A DNA stretch of 64,000 bases from contig NC_135558.1 of NCBI RefSeq assembly GCF_964340395.1, forward strand, positions 22,945,564 to 23,009,563, in the 5' to 3' direction. The notes beneath the pieces are model-generated. The model worked only from the letters and a program-made list of their open reading frames with translations, was not told the DNA's origin and made no database searches. Position numbers and translations under genes: made by a program. The DNA is from Glandiceps talaboti. Its lineage: Eukaryota > Hemichordata > Enteropneusta > Spengelidae. Shown here piece by piece: positions 63,440-64,000 of this stretch; positions within the stretch are counted from its first letter, which is position 1; each line of letters starts with the position of its first letter.

Positions 63440-64000
63440 GTAAAAGTAGTGCCAATGGCATTGTAGCACAACTGTACAGTTTTTTTTAAAAACGTTAATA
63501 CCCACATGCTGATCCGTACTACGCATAGGTGTTCATTTGCTGAACGACTATCCAGTTGCCTATCCAACTCTGTTGTTACCTTTGAAATATATGCGATCAT
63601 TTGACTGTTGCTATGGGCATGGTCATGGTTGCTAGGGACATTTGCATACATTTTTTTGGGAATCCCTGTTATCTGAGAAATACACCACCCTTTAGCTGTT
63701 GCTATGGATGTGGCAATGGTTGTTAGGGATATGTGCATACATTTTTTGAATGTTTACTGACTTGCCTACCAGATGATGTTCTTATTTAACCAAAATATAC
63801 TGCCACTTAGTTGTTGCTCAGGACAGGGTCATGGTTGCTAGGGCCAATTGTGTCAAAATGTTTGAAACAGTATCTGCAGGATAACAGTTAACACTCCTAG
63901 AAACATCTCACTAAATTTCAGTCTCATTGGCGAAGAACTTTTGAGGTATAAATTTTTGACCAAAATCTATATTTTACACCTAATTTACATATCCTGGATG
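63440..64000. repeat. second long copy of the interspersed repeat, Notch intron, cut by window edge
   Basis: Same order and orientation as 59,740-60,870: 'aatggcattgtagcacaact', 'ggtgttcatttgctgaacga', 'gactatccagttgcctatcc', then the GTTGCTATGG repeats, then 'aaatttcagtctcattggc' and 'tttttgacc'. It continues past the window. No EGF exon was found here. Confidence 0.7.

Noticed and set aside
63391-63738. 115-codon minus frame as an additional Notch EGF exon
   Set aside because: It has no EGF cysteine pattern and falls within the interspersed repeat at 63.44-64.0 kb.

Overview
This is nuclear DNA from an animal, most likely a marine invertebrate bilaterian; the phylum cannot be fixed from the window alone. 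The only clear host gene is the 3' part of a Notch receptor gene on the minus strand (about 49.3-63.2 kb). Its introns follow GT-AG rules and it encodes the full Notch order: EGF, three LNRs, a furin site, a membrane segment, RAM, NLS, ankyrin repeats and a C-terminal PEST motif. The genes upstream (more EGF exons) lie beyond the right edge. There are no bacterial-style operons, RNA genes or CRISPR arrays.

Layout. 1-3 kb: a possible coding scrap at the left edge, a direct duplication and a 40-bp minisatellite. 3-11.5 kb: a segmental duplication carrying 64-bp and about 113-bp tandem repeats plus TG, ATGT and GA microsatellites. 11.6-13.4 kb: an interspersed repeat and a 48/53-bp minisatellite. 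13.4-31 kb: gene-poor sequence with transposon remnants: a LINE 3' end (17.3-17.7 kb), a complete non-autonomous hAT-like element with inverted ends and a target duplication (18.5-19.7 kb), a hAT-transposase-like scrap (20.7-21.05 kb), a broken Ty3/Gypsy gag-pol relic (21.9-22.6 kb), tRNA-derived SINEs (3.1, 22.2 and 23.5 kb), and a 72-bp minisatellite with a 359-codon open frame (25.25-26.3 kb). 31.3-43.3 kb: a 60-bp satellite of about 190 monomers, interrupted once at 39.84-40.38 kb. It abuts a CR1-type LINE 3' end, which runs straight into a 57-bp array of about 30 units. 46.7-48.15 kb: 29-bp and 70-bp arrays. 49.3-63.24 kb: Notch, 11 exons, 3,735 coding bases whose splice phases all agree, giving 1,244 residues.

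The most striking feature lies inside Notch. The splice acceptor and first bases of the exon that opens the ankyrin domain have been amplified into twelve tandem 45-bp modules, each with its own CAG acceptor, all in frame and free of stops. This could yield Notch forms with 0 to 11 extra 15-residue blocks. Two further minisatellites, a 39-bp array of about 4.1 kb and a 37-bp array, occupy other introns of the same gene.
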